In this document: positions 53,205 to 62,907 of the stretch, piece by piece
Position numbering within the stretch: the stretch's first letter is position 1
Layout: every line of letters starts with the position of its first letter
NCBI RefSeq assembly: GCF_001593285.1
Contig: NZ_CP012529.1
Location: 1,860,001-1,924,000, forward strand
Direction: 5' to 3'
DNA from: Psychrobacter sp. P2G3
GTDB taxonomy: Bacteria > Pseudomonadota > Gammaproteobacteria > Pseudomonadales > Moraxellaceae
DNA length: 64,000 nt
Notes under the pieces: model-generated
Seen by the model: the letters and a program-made list of their open reading frames with translations, nothing else
Told to the model about the DNA's origin: nothing
Database searches by the model: none
Program-made: the position numbers and the translations under genes

Positions 53205-54605
53205 ATGCCAACGACTACCCCGCCAAAAGCTATGCCACCTATTGATACTCGCTATACGCGCATTATCGCGATTGCCGTTCCAGTATTACTAGCAAACTTA
53301 GCGATGCCACTACAAAGCGTGATTGATACGGCTATCGTCGGCAATATGAATGATGCAGCAAAGCTTGCAGGTATGGGGCTAGCGATACAGCTTTTGTCCC
53401 TATTACTCGTTAGCTTTAACTTTTTGCAGTATGCGTCTTCTGGTTTATCCGCACAGGCTTTAGGGCAACTTGCTGATAATAACGACTCTATAAACTTGCA
53501 GCATAAAGCATCACCGCTCCTGTCTATTTTGCAGCGTGCGCTCTTACTAGCCGTCGTCATTGGTCTAGTGCTCCTACTAGCGAAGCCTTGGCTCATAGAT
53601 TTTGGCTTGCAAGCGTTGTCAGCCAATCCTGATAGTGGTGCTGCTGCAAAGATTTATCTAGATGTGCGCTTTTGGGGTGTCATAGCTGAGCTAATGAACT
53701 TTGCCTTTATTGGCTGGTTTGCAGGGCAAGGTAAGACTCGCTATATGCTCTATCAGCAAGGTTTTATTGCCATCCTTAATATCATTCTGACGCTATTTTT
53801 TGTCTATGGTATGCAGTTGGGAATAGCTGGCGTTGCTCTAGGGACTACTATCGCATTTTGGTCAGGGGTTGTATTAGCGTTATGGCTTAGTCGCCGGAAT
53901 TTGCAATTGACTTGGATAGCCTTTTTTGAGGTTGATCCACAGCACTTTACTAAAAATAAAATGCTTAGGCTATTCTCGCTAAATAAAGATATTTTTATTC
54001 GTACGCTCATTTTAACAGTGAGCTTTGCCTGGATTACTCGTCTATCCGCTCAAAGTGGCGATTTGGTTTTGGCAGCCAATGCAATTTTATTGCAAGTATT
54101 GAGCATTTCAGCCTTCGCACTTGATGGTGTGGCAGTGTCAGCTGAGACCTTAAGTGGTCAAGCAGCAGGGCGGCGAGATTGGCCGCGCTTCCGTATTATC
54201 GTAAAGCGTACAGGCGTAGTCAGTTACGGTCTCGCCTTACTGTTAAGCGCGGTTTGGTGGCTTGCAATGCCTACCTATCTAGATCTCATGACCAATATTG
54301 AAACAGTCTTTACCTTAACCAATGCTTATCAATGTTATGCAATATTGCTACCACTCATTGGTGTGGGCGCTTATTGGCTCGATGGAATATTTTTTGGTCT
54401 AACCGCAGGCCATGTCATTCGTAATGCCGCCTTGATATTAGCCGTTATCTTTTTTCCGCTTAGCTGGCTGCTATATCAGCAGTGGGATATGACGGGTATT
54501 TGGCTCAGTGTTTGGTGCTTGTTATTATTACGCATGTTTATTCTCAGTGGCTTTTTATACCATGCACATAGAACAGGTAGCTATGAAAAATTACAGCCAA
54601 TTTGA
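53205..54605 (+). CDS. MATE-family multidrug/DinF-like efflux transporter
   Basis: A 466-residue membrane protein with about twelve helices. It begins IIAIAVPVLLANLAMPLQSV then IDTAIVGNMNDAAKLAGMGL, the first-helix signature of MATE proteins; FAFIGWFAGQGKTRYMLYQQ and the second-half VAVSAETLSGQAAGRRDWPR also match the DinF branch. MATE proteins export cations, drugs or metabolites with Na+ or H+ antiport; the substrate is not predictable. The first 12 residues may not belong to the protein (MPPIDTRY offers an alternative start). Monocistronic. Confidence 0.88.
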   Translation: MPTTTPPKAMPPIDTRYTRIIAIAVPVLLANLAMPLQSVIDTAIVGNMNDAAKLAGMGLAIQLLSLLLVSFNFLQYASSGLSAQALGQLADNNDSINLQHKASPLLSILQRALLLAVVIGLVLLLAKPWLIDFGLQALSANPDSGAAAKIYLDVRFWGVIAELMNFAFIGWFAGQGKTRYMLYQQGFIAILNIILTLFFVYGMQLGIAGVALGTTIAFWSGVVLALWLSRRNLQLTWIAFFEVDPQHFTKNKMLRLFSLNKDIFIRTLILTVSFAWITRLSAQSGDLVLAANAILLQVLSISAFALDGVAVSAETLSGQAAGRRDWPRFRIIVKRTGVVSYGLALLLSAVWWLAMPTYLDLMTNIETVFTLTNAYQCYAILLPLIGVGAYWLDGIFFGLTAGHVIRNAALILAVIFFPLSWLLYQQWDMTGIWLSVWCLLLLRMFILSGFLYHAHRTGSYEKLQPI

Positions 54606-54744
54606 TAGCCTACAAAAGAGGCCTAATTTGAAAGAAGCTTAGCTTGAAGGAAACATAGCTTGACAGTCATGATTTACGTGAACAAAAATTTGTAATGAAA
54701 AAATCTTTAATGAATAGCAAAGTCAGACAATCTTAGGATATCTC

Positions 54745-55464
54745 GTGAACACTTACTCTGAACAACATCAAGACTCTACCTATCAGTGGGCAGAGGGCTT
54801 CAAAAAAAGCATTCCAGTTGCAATGGGCTACCTACCTGCAGGTATCGCCTTTGGCGTTCTTGCTCAGGTCGCTGGAGTACCAATATGGGCAACTATTATG
54901 TTGAGTGTCGTCTTGTACGCAGGCGCTGCACAATACGCTTGTCTACCGATGCTTAGTGCCGGTTTGCCGATTGGTAGTATGGCGACCAACATTGCAGCCA
55001 TCAACCTACGTCACGTGTTCTATGGGATGCCACTGCTACAGTATTTTCCTACGCACAAAATCGCTAAAGCTTACTGCTTGTTTGCCCTTACTGATGAGAC
55101 GTTTTCAGTAATGACTAGCTTACCCAATGAGATGCGGCGCGCACTCATACTACCGATAAGTTTGTTTAACCAAAGCTGGTGGGTATTGGCCTCTATTATT
55201 GGAGTAATGATAGGCAGCGCTCTTAGCGACTTGGTGCCACACTTAGACTTTGCATTGGTTTGTTTATTTGCAATTTTGGCTTACGAGCAGTTTCAAAGTA
55301 TTAAACGCTACTTTCCTATCGGTATCGCTGTCATTGCTTTGGCTATCGCCTCATTATTTACTAGCAACTGGCTGTTGTTAGTAGCAATTACCATTTGTAT
55401 GCTGATGATTTTGGCACGTGGTTTTTGGGTACAGCGTAAAGTAACAGGAGAGACTAATGAATAG
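54745..55464 (+). CDS. azlC: AzlC-family branched-chain amino acid exporter, large subunit
   Basis: A 239-residue membrane protein starting at GTG, with an AGGAT site upstream. The AzlC core is visible: AEGFKKSIPVAMGYLPAGIA, FGVLAQVAG, YAGAAQYACLPMLSAGLPIG, INLRHVFYGMPL and LTDETFSVM. With AzlD it forms a two-component exporter of branched-chain amino acids or related compounds. It overlaps azlD by 8 bp (55457-55464), the usual coupled arrangement. Confidence 0.92.
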   Translation: MNTYSEQHQDSTYQWAEGFKKSIPVAMGYLPAGIAFGVLAQVAGVPIWATIMLSVVLYAGAAQYACLPMLSAGLPIGSMATNIAAINLRHVFYGMPLLQYFPTHKIAKAYCLFALTDETFSVMTSLPNEMRRALILPISLFNQSWWVLASIIGVMIGSALSDLVPHLDFALVCLFAILAYEQFQSIKRYFPIGIAVIALAIASLFTSNWLLLVAITICMLMILARGFWVQRKVTGETNE

Positions 55465-55816
55465 CAGCTATTTGATTGCAGCCACTTTCGCTATGGCCGG
55501 AGTTACTTTTATTACTCGTGCTATTCCCGCCTTGATACCCAAAAAGCTTCTTGATACGCCTTGGCTGCATCGACTAAATGAGAGCCTACCGCTATCAGTC
55601 ATGGTGTTATTAATTTTAACTAGCCTCTCCTATCAAGACTTATCCGCTAGTACCGGGCTAAATAGCGCACAAGTACAATTATTACTGGCTCAGATTGGTG
55701 CATTAGCGCTAGTGCTCATTGTGTACCATGTCAGCCGTCAGTTATTGGTAAGCATGGTCGTCGGTATCGCAGCGATTAATGCTCTACTTTGGCTATTAAA
55801 TAACTTTTTAAGTTGA
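55457..55816 (+). CDS. azlD: AzlD-family amino acid exporter, small subunit
   Basis: A 119-residue membrane protein with about four helices: YLIAATFAMAGVTFITRAIP, SLPLSVMVLLILTSLSY, LLLAQIGALALVLIVYHVSR and VVGIAAINALLWLLNNFLS. The FITRAIPALI motif and RLNESLPLSVMVLL are typical of AzlD. It overlaps azlC by 8 bases and ends shortly before a strong terminator. Confidence 0.9.
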   Translation: MNSSYLIAATFAMAGVTFITRAIPALIPKKLLDTPWLHRLNESLPLSVMVLLILTSLSYQDLSASTGLNSAQVQLLLAQIGALALVLIVYHVSRQLLVSMVVGIAAINALLWLLNNFLS

Positions 55817-55854
55817 TAGTTTTTTTAAACTAATAACTTAAAATTAGACACAAT

Positions 55855-55890
55855 AAAAAAGGCTGGATTCATAATGAATCCAGCCTTTTG
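55855..55890. terminator. Bidirectional terminator
   Basis: AAAAGGCTGGATTC and GAATCCAGCCTTTT form a perfect 14-bp stem with ATAAT loop and flanking A and T runs, between convergent azlD and purF. Confidence 0.95.
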
Positions 55891-55927
55891 TCTTTAAATA
55901 TCGTCATCTCTTAAGCTATATAGCTGC

Positions 55928-57463
55928 TTAAAACTCTTCCACACCCATCATATCGACAGGAGTATCAGCGACAACTTGTACGCCTTTCTTGCCTGTTTTA
56001 GCGGTTTCACTACGCTGCTCTTGCAGGTGATCAAGGTAAGCTTCATTGATTTGACCAGTGATATAGCAACCGTTAAATACGGCACAATCAAAGCCTTCCA
56101 CTCGGCTATGTTTCGTATCTTTTACCGCATCGATAAGATCATCTAAGTCTTGGAAAATCAGACGATCAGCACCGATAATATTACGCACTTCTTCAACACT
56201 ATGCCCTGAAGCGATAAGCTCGCTACGTACTGGCATATCAATACCATACACGTTAGGGTATTTTACCGGTGGCGCAGCACTGGCGAAAAACACCTTTTTC
56301 GCACCTGCATCACGTGCCATTTGAATGATTTCATGACAAGTAGTACCACGGACAATAGAGTCATCAACCAATAAGACATTTTTGTCTTTAAACTCTAACG
56401 GTACTGCGCTAAGCTTTTGGCGTACCGACTTTTTACGTTGCTGCTGACCTGGCATAATAAAGGTACGACCGATGTAGCGGTTTTTCATAAACCCTTCACG
56501 GTACTTAATATTCATCTTAAGTGCCAGCTCCATCGCTGACGTACGCGAAGTATCCGGAATTGGAATCACTACATCAATATCGTGATCTTCGCCCCATTCA
56601 TTAAGGATTTTCTGACCCAGTTTTTCGCCCATACGTAGGCGAGATTTGTAGACAGAGATATTGTCCATAATAGAATCTGGACGCGCAAAATAAACGTATT
56701 CAAAAATACAAGGCGTGTACTCTTGTTGCTCTACGCATTGATACGTATGCAGCTTATGATCTAAATCAATGAAGATAGCTTCGCCAGGTTTAACATCACG
56801 GATGATGCTAAAGCCACAACCTGTCAATGCGACTGACTCAGAGGCAACCATATACTCTGTGCCACCGTTGGCAGCTAAACGTTCACCAAAAATAAGTGGA
56901 CGAATACCATTAGGGTCACGAAATGCTAATAAGCCATGACCCGTAATCATTGCTACTACGCCATAAGCACCTTCACAGCGAGCATAAACTGCTTTTACCG
57001 CTTCAAAAATATCATCAGGCGTTGGATGAGTTTTGCCTAAGTTTTGCATCTCGTGGGCAAGCACGTTTAACAATACTTCAGAATCAGAATCGGTATTTAA
57101 ATGACGACGATCATCTTGATATAACGATTTAGCCAAGCTCTCTGCATTGGTCAAGTTACCATTGTGTGCCAAGGTAATCCCATAAGGAGAGTTTACGTAG
57201 AATGGCTGTGCCTCCGCACTGCTTGACGTGCCCGCAGTAGGATAGCGAACATGACCAATACCGAACTTACCAACCAGTCTGACCATATGGCGGTTCATAA
57301 AAACATCACGAACCATACCGTTTTCTTTACGCAAGTATAGGCGCCCATCCTGCAAAGTCACAATACCGGCGGCATCTTGACCACGATGTTGCAACATAGT
57401 TAAGGCATCATAAAGAATTTGGTTGACTGGCTCATGAGCTGCAACCCCAACGACTCCACACAT
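55928..57463 (-). CDS. purF: Amidophosphoribosyltransferase PurF
   Basis: A 511-residue purine-pathway enzyme that makes phosphoribosylamine from PRPP and glutamine. It starts [10 protein letters not shown]; Cys2 is the glutaminase nucleophile, and HNGNLTNA and [20 protein letters not shown] belong to the same domain. The C-terminal phosphoribosyltransferase domain has [18 protein letters not shown] and the PRPP loop [17 protein letters not shown]. Length matches E. coli PurF (505). cvpA lies upstream on the same strand (352-bp gap), the widespread cvpA-purF order. Confidence 0.96.
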   Translation of the reverse strand: MCGVVGVAAHEPVNQILYDALTMLQHRGQDAAGIVTLQDGRLYLRKENGMVRDVFMNRHMVRLVGKFGIGHVRYPTAGTSSSAEAQPFYVNSPYGITLAHNGNLTNAESLAKSLYQDDRRHLNTDSDSEVLLNVLAHEMQNLGKTHPTPDDIFEAVKAVYARCEGAYGVVAMITGHGLLAFRDPNGIRPLIFGERLAANGGTEYMVASESVALTGCGFSIIRDVKPGEAIFIDLDHKLHTYQCVEQQEYTPCIFEYVYFARPDSIMDNISVYKSRLRMGEKLGQKILNEWGEDHDIDVVIPIPDTSRTSAMELALKMNIKYREGFMKNRYIGRTFIMPGQQQRKKSVRQKLSAVPLEFKDKNVLLVDDSIVRGTTCHEIIQMARDAGAKKVFFASAAPPVKYPNVYGIDMPVRSELIASGHSVEEVRNIIGADRLIFQDLDDLIDAVKDTKHSRVEGFDCAVFNGCYITGQINEAYLDHLQEQRSETAKTGKKGVQVVADTPVDMMGVEEF

Positions 57464-57815
57464 AGTTATGTCCTATTTAAAACCATACATTAGTAACGCA
57501 ATAACGGCAAACTTAGTGGCAGTGATATGTGCCAGTTAACCGATGACCTGATGATATTTATATACTGATAATTACTTCATTGACAGTAGAGTGCTACTAT
57601 CTTTAAGATTCAATTGATATAAGAATAAAGATACCGTTTAATTTAAGAATATAGCTATTATAATGATGACACATAAGTGGCAATATTTAGATTATGCATT
57701 ATCAACAATAGAAATTTATATTTTAAATATTGTGGATGCTAAATGATATTGAATGATAATTTATCAAGGTGTGCTATTAACGCTTATCTATCGAAGCTAA
57801 CTAATTTTATCATAG
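57464..57815. other. cvpA-purF intergenic region
   Basis: 352 bp of AT-rich sequence. In most gamma-proteobacteria this gap is short; here it likely holds a separate purF promoter. I found no convincing PurR-type operator and no gene. Confidence 0.45.
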
Positions 57816-58322
57816 CTAGGACTGATTTATCTGTTCCCAAGCACCGCCTAACACATCTGATGCTAGCGTTTTAGCCATCGGTGCGTAAGGAAGCAACTCA
57901 GGTGCTAATACAGAAGTTTGCCACTGCGGAAGCTGTACCAATAATGGTGCGCTGACACTAAGAACCACTAAAACCACAAGGACGTTTTTGGCAGCACCTA
58001 GTACACCGCCCGCCATTTTATCTACCACGCCCAAGCGTAAAGTTTTAAGCACCCCTGAAAATACAAACGCTACCAAATGCATAACAGCTAATACAACGAT
58101 CACTACCAACAAAAAAGCCGTTGCCATTTGTAGCACAGGATTTTGTACCAATCCTGATAACTGCGGGGCAATCGAACCTGCTAGTCGAGTAGCAACAATC
58201 AAGGCAATGAACCAACCTACTAAACCTACTGCCGTTTTAATCAGACCTACTTGAAAGCCGCGCCATAAGCCAATAAGAACAACAATGGCAATTACGATAT
58301 CTAAACCACTCATATTTACCAC
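57816..58322 (-). CDS. cvpA: Colicin V production family membrane protein CvpA
   Basis: A 168-residue protein with four hydrophobic helices: LDIVIAIVVLIGLWRGFQVG, TAVGLVGWFIALIVATRLAG, TAFLLVVIVVLAVMHLVAFV and AKNVLVVLVVLSVSAPLLVQ. The GLWRGFQVGLIKTAVGLVGW stretch and KMAGGVLGAAKNVLVV are the CvpA signature. CvpA homologues matter for envelope integrity (e.g. bile tolerance) and in E. coli for colicin V secretion; the mechanism is unknown. It precedes purF, a conserved neighbour. Confidence 0.9.
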   Translation of the reverse strand: MVNMSGLDIVIAIVVLIGLWRGFQVGLIKTAVGLVGWFIALIVATRLAGSIAPQLSGLVQNPVLQMATAFLLVVIVVLAVMHLVAFVFSGVLKTLRLGVVDKMAGGVLGAAKNVLVVLVVLSVSAPLLVQLPQWQTSVLAPELLPYAPMAKTLASDVLGGAWEQINQS

Positions 58323-58349
58323 CTTATTATCCTATCGAAACTACTTCAA

Positions 58350-59384
58350 TTAACTCTCTTGCGCATCATAATAGCCGCCAATCGCTTGAATACAAGACTG
58401 TACTAAGCCTGGGCCACGATAAATAAGACCCGTATAAAGCTGTACCATATCTGCACCTGCTTTAATCTTTTTGACAGCTTTTTCACCACTATCAATACCA
58501 CCAACACCTATGATAGCAACTTTACCATCCAACTGATCTGAGAACTGTTGCAAAATCTGGGTACTAATATGACTAACTGGACGACCAGATAAACCGCCTG
58601 CTTGGTCACCATCAATCAGATCCTCAACACCTACTCGGCTCAAGGTCGTATTGGTCGCAATCAAACCATCAATTTCAAAGTCTAATAGTTGCTGCGAGAT
58701 ATAATCAACTTGTAGCGGGTCTAAATCAGGGGCAACCTTTAGTACTAGAGGCACATAAAAACCATACTCCGTCGCCAGCTGGCTATGGCGGTTTTTGATT
58801 ACATCTAACAGCTGAGTTAATGCCTCACCACTTTGCAAATCACGCAAATTCTTAGTATTCGGCGATGAGATATTAATCGTAATATAGGAAGCATGCGGAT
58901 AAACACGCTCTAAACAATACACATAATCATCAGCAGCGTGTTCAACAGGCGTGCTGGCGTTTTTACCAATATTAATACCGATATTGCCTTTATACTTACA
59001 GCGTTTAACATTGTCAATTAGATAATCAACACCCTGATTATTAAAACCCATCCGGTTAATAATCGCATCTGCTTGTTTTATTCTAAATAGCCGCGGCTTG
59101 TCATTGCCGACTTGTGGTTTGGGCGTCACAGTCCCCACTTCAATGAAGCCAAAGCTTAACTCGGCAAGCGCGTCAATATAGTCACCGTTCTTGTCCAATC
59201 CTGCCGCTAGACCAACAGGGTTAGAGAACTGCAAACCCATACAGTCGGTTGGTTGCATAGACTGACCATATACTAAACCTAAAGCACGTGCTTTATGGGC
59301 TTTAGCTAATAAAGACAAGGTCATATCATGAGCGTGTTCAGGGTCCATCTTAAATAAAAACGGGCGAAGTAAGGCGTAGGACAT
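58350..59384 (-). CDS. pyrD: Dihydroorotate dehydrogenase (quinone), class 2
   Basis: A 344-residue class 2 enzyme of pyrimidine synthesis that reduces quinone at the inner membrane. The amphipathic N-terminus ([20 protein letters not shown]) provides membrane association. [19 protein letters not shown] and [20 protein letters not shown] bind [18 protein letters not shown] holds the catalytic Ser; [20 protein letters not shown] and [16 protein letters not shown] bind FMN phosphate. Length matches E. coli PyrD (336). It sits upstream of cvpA with a 27-bp gap, so they may be co-transcribed. Confidence 0.96.
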   Translation of the reverse strand: MSYALLRPFLFKMDPEHAHDMTLSLLAKAHKARALGLVYGQSMQPTDCMGLQFSNPVGLAAGLDKNGDYIDALAELSFGFIEVGTVTPKPQVGNDKPRLFRIKQADAIINRMGFNNQGVDYLIDNVKRCKYKGNIGINIGKNASTPVEHAADDYVYCLERVYPHASYITINISSPNTKNLRDLQSGEALTQLLDVIKNRHSQLATEYGFYVPLVLKVAPDLDPLQVDYISQQLLDFEIDGLIATNTTLSRVGVEDLIDGDQAGGLSGRPVSHISTQILQQFSDQLDGKVAIIGVGGIDSGEKAVKKIKAGADMVQLYTGLIYRGPGLVQSCIQAIGGYYDAQES

Positions 59385-59578
59385 AGTGACGATAAACCCT
59401 GCTTGGATGAAAATGATGAATGGAATAACATGAGTGAAGCGTTGAGTGTCATAAAATGCTGCGATTATATCAGCTTAACAGGAGTAAAACCAAAGTTTCA
59501 TACCTGGGATTCCTAACAAGAACTTAATATTAGAGCTACTTTGCCAAGCATCAATGACAGCATTAATAATTAACAAAC

Positions 59579-60097
59579 TTATGGCACAGGACGCTTGTCA
59601 GTGAGCGCGATCCAACCTCTTACAATACGGTATAGATGCCAGATGAATGTGAAGGTCATAAGTAACACACCAAACCCAGCTAATAAAAATGAACCAATGG
59701 CTATATTACCGCTATCGGCTAACATGCTGACACCAAAGCCACCTAATGCAAAGGTGATGATAATAGTACCAATGACAAAAAAGAAAATGCTATACCAAAA
59801 AGTCTTAATCTGCCAGTCAAAATGTGTCGCTAGCCATGTACAATCAGCATCACGACGTTTGCCGTAATTCATTACAATCGGCACAATCCATAGTAATCCT
59901 GCAGTAAAATAGCTGACCACGTAAAGCAAATAAGTAATGTGATTATAGGTGATTAATGAGCGCTGCTTTTCTTCACTCAACAGTTGGCCTCGCCCATGCA
60001 TAAGGCTGTGCGTCGCCTGTGACTCAATAAAAGATTCAGTCTTTTGCGTCCGAGTACCTGAATGCTCATCGAGATTATGATTAGGAGACTGGTTCAT
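59579..60097 (-). CDS. Small membrane protein of unknown function
   Basis: A 172-residue protein with a hydrophilic N-terminal 45 residues, then four hydrophobic segments: ITYLLYVVSYFTAGLLWIVP, TFWYSIFFFVIGTIIITFAL, AIGSFLLAGFGVLLMTFTFI and part of the last helix before IVRGWIALTDKRPVP. The GWIAL-x-DKRP ending and MNYGKRRDADCTWLATHFDW recall the DUF4870-like group of small membrane proteins; identity not certain. Function unknown. It is alone between pyrD and gspM on the same strand. Confidence 0.65.
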   Translation of the reverse strand: MNQSPNHNLDEHSGTRTQKTESFIESQATHSLMHGRGQLLSEEKQRSLITYNHITYLLYVVSYFTAGLLWIVPIVMNYGKRRDADCTWLATHFDWQIKTFWYSIFFFVIGTIIITFALGGFGVSMLADSGNIAIGSFLLAGFGVLLMTFTFIWHLYRIVRGWIALTDKRPVP

Positions 60098-60295
60098 AAT
60101 AAATATCCATAACTGACAGTAGCCATTAACTACTCAATTGTGGCAAATGCGACCGTTTTCAAGATGCAAGTCGTTAATGCCTGAGCTATGCTCATGAATG
60201 ATCTGATCTACGATGAGCGTTTGATATTGATGAATCTACAAGTAGTTTTTAACAAGAGCTTTCAAAAGTAGTTTTCAGAGTAGCTTTTAAAAGTA

Positions 60296-60862
60296 CTAAG
60301 AAGTGACAGTCGCTTGCACTTGCATCTGCTTGGTAGCCAAATCCTGCTGCATCGATAGCTGAGTGAACTGCCACCCTTGCTGTTCAAGCTTACCAAGGGC
60401 GGCACTTACAATCGCTTGGCTAGGATGACTAAAGCTCAGTTGCACTCCTTCGCCATTAGCAACCACTTGCGCATTATCGATACCAGAATTATTTAACGTA
60501 GCATTCACACGACTAGCTGGTGGCATCGTATCAGCACCATCTTGACTATTGGCAGCATTTAATGCATTTGGATCAATGTTACCTGCCTGCGAGCGTAGCC
60601 AAAAATAATCAGCGACCTGCTCTTGGTAATCGGACTTACTGTCTTTAGCAGCTTGATGGACGCTATAGCCACCGTAACCACCAATGAATAATAGTAGAAA
60701 TAATAGCAAAACAGCTAATGCTAACTGATCACGAGGAGATAATGCCTGCCAGCGCGACCACAGTGCATTTTGGTAGTTACCGACGCGTTCTGATAACGCA
60801 TTGGTGACTGGCTGATTATGGGTAGCACGGCTAGGTTTAGCACGGCGCTGTAATAGTTTCAT
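60296..60862 (-). CDS. gspM: Type II secretion system protein M (GspM/XcpZ)
   Basis: A 188-residue inner-membrane protein with one helix (LALAVLLLFLLLFIGGYGGY, about 48-67) after a basic cytosolic start, and a periplasmic domain with NATLNNSGIDNAQVVANGEG, VQLSFSHPSQAIVSAALGKL and QGWQFTQLSMQQ. This matches GspM. GspM binds GspL in the inner-membrane platform. I start at MKLLQRR because CAGGTA precedes it at good spacing; a longer frame to 60982 begins with an unrelated stretch. It lies downstream of gspL by 165 bp. Confidence 0.85.
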   Translation of the reverse strand: MKLLQRRAKPSRATHNQPVTNALSERVGNYQNALWSRWQALSPRDQLALAVLLLFLLLFIGGYGGYSVHQAAKDSKSDYQEQVADYFWLRSQAGNIDPNALNAANSQDGADTMPPASRVNATLNNSGIDNAQVVANGEGVQLSFSHPSQAIVSAALGKLEQQGWQFTQLSMQQDLATKQMQVQATVTS

Positions 60863-61027
60863 TACCTGACCTTGATGGATGGTATAAAATTTGTCTATGA
60901 ATTCGTAGTTAATAAATGAATAGTAACTGACTATTAAACACAATGGGTAGCAACCAAATTGGCGCATGACTATAACTGTCAAAAACTATGATCGTCAAAC
61001 CCTCATAAATTTATAAGCTATAAAAAC

Positions 61028-62353
61028 TTAAGATTGAGCTGAGCTATCTATGGCAGCAGGATCATTTTCGATATTAACAGTAATCTGGCCACTAAACTGC
61101 CCCTGCTCATTACTATTGACCCGCTCTAAATTAGCAGCGATACCTTGGCCAGTCAATGTGCTAGCAAACTGATCGAGACTACCACGATCTGGCGCTATCA
61201 ATGTAAAGCTCAGCGCGGTTGGTTCCATAACCAACGCCTGTGCATGTAACGAGGATTGCTTAATAAGCGGTGATATCCGTGCCAATACTGCTAAATGTGA
61301 AGCTGATTCTTGGCTGTCGCTACGTAGTTTTGGCTGCATCTGCACTTGCAGCTTAGTACGACTGGTATTGAGCACTTCATCAGGGAACCAAGATTGGTAC
61401 TGAGCAGCGATTGCTGTCTGCGTGGCATCGGTTGCAATATTATAGCGATAGATTTGCAAGCCATCGGTCGCCATTTGCAAGACTAATGCTGACAGTGCGA
61501 CCATCATAGCTACCCGCAAATAAGGTGATAGCTGGGTATCTGATGACTTAACAAAGAAATTAAGCGCGTGGCGCTCTGGAGTTTCAATTGGCATGGGAAC
61601 AGTGGATAGCGGTGTCAATAATATCTGCTGTTCAGTCAATAAAGCAGCTGTTTCTGTCGCGATATTAGAGTCTAGTGTCGATTCTGTTGCTGGCTCTAAA
61701 ACAGTCTTCTGCAAATCAACATGATTGTCCACCATATTATTAAATGCATCAGCTGGAGAGCTGACAGTTGTCTTAACAGTTGACTGTATCGAGCGTAGTA
61801 AACAGACTTCACTTAAATGCGGTAAGCGCTCAAACATTAACGGTAAATAACTGACCGCTAACCCCTGGCGCTGCGATTGTCGCAATAGAGCGGTATATTG
61901 ATCTTGATATAAGACTACTTGCTGGCCTGCCCCTTCTTCAGGAATAGGCAACAGCAAAAAATCTGGTAGTAACGCATTGATACTTAAGCCAACCAAAGCG
62001 GCGCTCTGTTTCCATGCTTCTATATCACTCTCAGCCAATGCGTACAGATGATGTGCATGGGTATCACTAATCTGGCGAACGGCTAACTGCTCAACTGGTG
62101 CTAGTGATGTCTCTTCAAATAAATACTGTTTGCCTGTGCTACCGAGCTGCTTAAGCTGGGCTGCATTAAGCTTGGTATCGACTTGTAATAAATGACTGGA
62201 AGGAAAATACAGACACAGTGATGTATGGCTACTTCTACTATTGCCGTAGATATCATACAGTTGCTGCCAGCCGCTAACAGATTGCCACTCTTTTGCATCA
62301 GCATGCCAAACTGCTAACGGACTATGTTGCGCTCTTATCCAAACATGTAACAC
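61028..62353 (-). CDS. gspL: Type II secretion system protein L (GspL/XcpY)
   Basis: A 441-residue protein. The N-terminal cytosolic actin-like domain (LHVWIRAQHSPLAVWHADAK, LCLYFPSSHLLQVDTKLNAA, LFEETSLAPVEQLAVRQ, LPDFLLLPIPEEGAGQQVVL) binds the ATPase GspE in known systems. A single helix (VAMMVALSALVLQMATDGLQ) leads to a periplasmic ferredoxin-like domain (LALTFTLIAPDRGSLDQFAS, starting at ALSFTL). The start is GTG at 62353, or TTG at 62356, preceded by AAGGA. gspM follows. No other gsp gene is in the window. Confidence 0.85.
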   Translation of the reverse strand: MLHVWIRAQHSPLAVWHADAKEWQSVSGWQQLYDIYGNSRSSHTSLCLYFPSSHLLQVDTKLNAAQLKQLGSTGKQYLFEETSLAPVEQLAVRQISDTHAHHLYALAESDIEAWKQSAALVGLSINALLPDFLLLPIPEEGAGQQVVLYQDQYTALLRQSQRQGLAVSYLPLMFERLPHLSEVCLLRSIQSTVKTTVSSPADAFNNMVDNHVDLQKTVLEPATESTLDSNIATETAALLTEQQILLTPLSTVPMPIETPERHALNFFVKSSDTQLSPYLRVAMMVALSALVLQMATDGLQIYRYNIATDATQTAIAAQYQSWFPDEVLNTSRTKLQVQMQPKLRSDSQESASHLAVLARISPLIKQSSLHAQALVMEPTALSFTLIAPDRGSLDQFASTLTGQGIAANLERVNSNEQGQFSGQITVNIENDPAAIDSSAQS

Positions 62354-62405
62354 CAAGCGTGTCCTTACTTATGAGACTAATTATTAAAATAAAACCAACC
62401 ATTAA

Positions 62406-62864
62406 TTAATACGGCTGCTGCGGCACAAAACGGTCTATTTCTGTTGCCATACCGGTCATGACAAATTCCATCTCAAAAACGCGCGCTTCAGCCAAAGCAA
62501 ATGACTCAGGACTATCGCCAGTCAGTAAACTGGCAAGATAGGCGATGATAGACATATGGCAAACCACGACCAAAGATTCTGCTTCAATCTTTGCAATATC
62601 TGCTAACGCTACATGGGCATCATCAGATGGGGTAATATTATCTTGTATCGTAACTGGCACTGTAGGAGCGCGCGATTGCAACTCAGCTAACGTTTGCTGC
62701 GCTCGTTTGTAAGGGCTCACTACAAAGTGGTCTGGCGCATAACGCCCAATAATATAATCAGCTGTTTGTGAAGCTTGCTGTTGTCCATAGTCGGTCAGTT
62801 GACGTGCACTGTCTGGACGAGTCTCATCTTCTGCTTGCCCATGACGCATCAATATAATTTTCAT
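62406..62864 (-). CDS. sixA: Phosphohistidine phosphatase SixA
   Basis: A 152-residue histidine phosphatase of the SixA/PGAM branch: IILMRHGQAEDETRPDSARQ with the nucleophile His in RHG, LTDYGQQQASQTADYIIGRY, VSPYKRAQQTLAEL and LVVVCHMSIIAYLASLLTG (second His). In E. coli SixA removes phosphate from a PTS or phosphorelay histidine. It sits between gpsA (43 bp) and gspL on the same strand and probably shares their transcript. Confidence 0.9.
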   Translation of the reverse strand: MKIILMRHGQAEDETRPDSARQLTDYGQQQASQTADYIIGRYAPDHFVVSPYKRAQQTLAELQSRAPTVPVTIQDNITPSDDAHVALADIAKIEAESLVVVCHMSIIAYLASLLTGDSPESFALAEARVFEMEFVMTGMATEIDRFVPQQPY

Positions 62865-62907
62865 AATATTCCTTTAGCAAAGCTTCTTATGTGCTGTTTT
62901 ATCGAAC

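Noticed and set aside
57464..57815. PurR operator or purine riboswitch before purF
   Set aside because: No match to the PurR palindrome and no purine-aptamer-like pairing was visible.
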